A stretch of DNA of 64,000 nt, from positions 1 through 64,000 of the forward strand of contig CAXDII010000002.1 in assembly GCA_963989245.1 (NCBI GenBank), given 5' to 3'. Below are positions 62,777 to 64,000 of the stretch, in pieces; positions within the stretch are counted from its first letter, which is position 1, and each line of letters starts with the position of its first letter. The DNA is from Nansenia antarctica (Eukaryota > Chordata > Actinopteri > Argentiniformes > Microstomatidae). The notes under the pieces are model-generated. The model was given only the letters and a program-made list of their open reading frames with translations, ran no database searches and was not told the DNA's origin. Made by a program: the position numbers and the translations under genes.

Positions 62777-63571
62777 TGTTATGGTAGCACTATCAAAAGA
62801 GTCAAGTGTGGCAGAACCCCAGAACAGACGGACACAAGAGGCAAACTAATAATAAAAGGATTTATTAAAATGATGGACAAAAGAATAACCCTACTCTAAC
62901 GGGGCCTAAGTGGGGGGAATGTGTGGATGCCAGAGAACTGGATAATGTAAATGAGGTGTGAGTGGAACTGTAATCTATGTGTCTGGGTGAGAGTGTCTAG
63001 CGTGCAAAACTAGTGTGGTGTAGATATGTAGATGAGTGAAGTGTTGAAATATGTACGTGTACTAACCAGTCCAGAGCAGAGAGGGGGAATAGTCGGCAGG
63101 CAGGCAGACGGGGGGGTTAGGCAGGAGGAGTAGGCGGCAGGCAGGCAGGGGGTTAGGCAGGAGGAGTAGGCGGTAGGCAGGCAGGGGCATAGGCAGGAGG
63201 GGTGGTCGTTAGGCAGGCAGGGACATAGGCAGGAGACGTAGTCGATAGGCAGGCAGGAGGTCTAGGCAGGGGGAGGCAGGTTCCTTTGGGGAGCGAGGAT
63301 CAACAAAGAAAACAACTACGGTTAGCAAAATAACAAACAAACAAAACTCTGAAGAGAAACTACTTGAACGAGAAGAGAGAACAGGGAGAGCCAAACTACT
63401 AACCACATGGGTCAAAATAATCAAGCGTCGGAGGAAGGTTTCTGGGGCTTCTTATAGGGCTGCCTCCTCCTGAGTTGATAGCTGGACCCAGCTGTCTCCA
63501 CTTGAGCCTGATGAGGCTCAACGAGCGCCAACGAGGCAGGAGGGGGCGGAGCCGATGAGGGATTCACAACA
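62777..63571 (-). repeat. 5' LTR of the chromovirus
   Basis: 795 bp, TG...CA ends on both strands. Contains the predicted promoter: a TATAAGAAG box about 30 nt upstream of position 63426, and the 11-mer at 63416-63426. Internal GGCAGGCAGG-rich tandem repeats at about 63100-63270. Confidence 0.96.
63416..63426 (-). promoter_or_regulatory. Predicted transcription start and self-priming 11-mer
   Basis: GCTTGATTATT on the minus strand, first T of TATAA exactly 30 nt upstream, complementary to the primer site at 62765-62775. Implies a U3 of about 145 bp. Confidence 0.7.
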
Positions 63572-64000
63572 CTTTGTCTATCTGTGCAGCGGTAAGGTGA
63601 ATAATTCTAGCAGTACTGTCCAGACAGTTGTCTTGTTTAGCCATTCAACTAGGCATTATTTATTAAATGGAGAAAGACGTGGAACACAATGCAATTGTGA
63701 TAATAAATGTGTTCTTTGTTACTTCTTTAATTAAATTAAAGTGTACCTTTCTATTATCATACAATATTTCCTTGAACATGTAAACTCTATAATCATACAG
63801 TTGTCTTTCTATTAGTTGTCTCTGTCATACTGAACTGTTTGTTATCATCCTGAACTATCTCTGTTGCTCACCTCACCTCAGTTCTGTCTCTATTGCCATC
63901 CTCTCCTGTTGTCTGTCTCTCTGTTGCTGTCCTGTTGTCTGTCTCTCTGTTGTCTGTCTCTCAGTTGTCTGTCTCTCTGTTGTCTGTCTCTGTTGTCTGT
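63572..64000. other. Right flank of the chromovirus
   Basis: AT-rich sequence then a TCTGTCTCTCTGTTG-type tandem repeat from about 63890 to the window end. Continues the text interrupted at 57471. No gene seen. Confidence 0.6.

Larger units (their letters stand above)
57472..63571 (-). mobile_element. Full-length Ty3/gypsy chromovirus (6.1 kb)
   Basis: Complete LTR retrotransposon on the minus strand: 5' LTR 63571-62777, gag, pol, 3' LTR 58265-57472. Ends are TG...CA and the 5-bp target duplication CTTTG flanks it (57467-57471, 63572-63576). The LTRs differ at only about two sites that I can see, so insertion is recent. No envelope gene. A chromodomain at the pol C-terminus and the primer-site arrangement place it with chromoviruses. 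Confidence 0.97.

Noticed and set aside
57472..63571. Possible endogenous retrovirus with envelope
   Set aside because: No env frame; the chromodomain and Ty3-type order mark it as a chromovirus retrotransposon.

Overview
The window is nuclear DNA of a teleost fish. It carries spliced fish gene families (fintrim-type TRIM, CD300/pIgR-like receptors, an ssx2ip-like gene, a nanos gene). It also carries fish-type tRNA-derived SINEs, L2 and other LINE remnants, hAT and Tc1 DNA transposons, a chromodomain Ty3/gypsy element and very long CA, CT and minisatellite tracts. Foldback repeats at about 9984-10140 and 51780-51930 resemble ones common in salmonid and pike genomes, so a salmoniform or esociform fish is my best guess; that is inference only.

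The dominant architecture is segmental duplication. Arm P (1-4437; last five exons of an ssx2ip-like gene, + strand) reappears inverted as P' (about 13620-19035). Arm Q (about 4390-12580; two minisatellites and TRIM gene A on the - strand) reappears inverted as Q' (about 41205-47953; TRIM gene B on the + strand). Both TRIM copies assemble into open six-exon genes with identical exon lengths (585, 96, 234, 160, 60 and 533 bp; 555 aa). The P' ssx2ip-like exons are open, whereas P has a one-base frameshift. Further ssx2ip-like exons lie at 35.3-35.8 kb, perhaps also at 37.6 kb, on the - strand.

Between them, 18.9-34.1 kb holds two direct tandem units. Each has a CD300/pIgR-like receptor gene (+), an L2 remnant and a 39-bp minisatellite. 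The first receptor gene is dead: stop plus 4-bp insertion, hAT insertion in exon 2, +1 frameshift in exon 3. The second has lost the splice donor of its first Ig exon but could skip that exon in frame. Both receptor genes lie antisense inside what looks like one intron of the ssx2ip-like gene.

To the right are a hAT element sitting exactly at the Q' breakpoint (47954-50018), a 2.3-kb tandem duplication (50377-54928), and a compact two-exon nanos3-like gene on the - strand (55849-56660) whose 3' region contains a 163-bp duplication. A complete, very young 6.1-kb chromovirus (57472-63571) follows, with near-identical LTRs, a 5-bp target duplication, one intact 1192-codon pol and a gag with one in-frame stop. 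This element shows a TATA box, a predicted 5' RNA end and an 11-nt complementary primer site arranged as in self-priming Tf1-type elements, and its pol stop codon lies inside the self-priming 11-mer.

Many long open frames here are minisatellites with periods that are, or multiply to, multiples of three; they are not genes.
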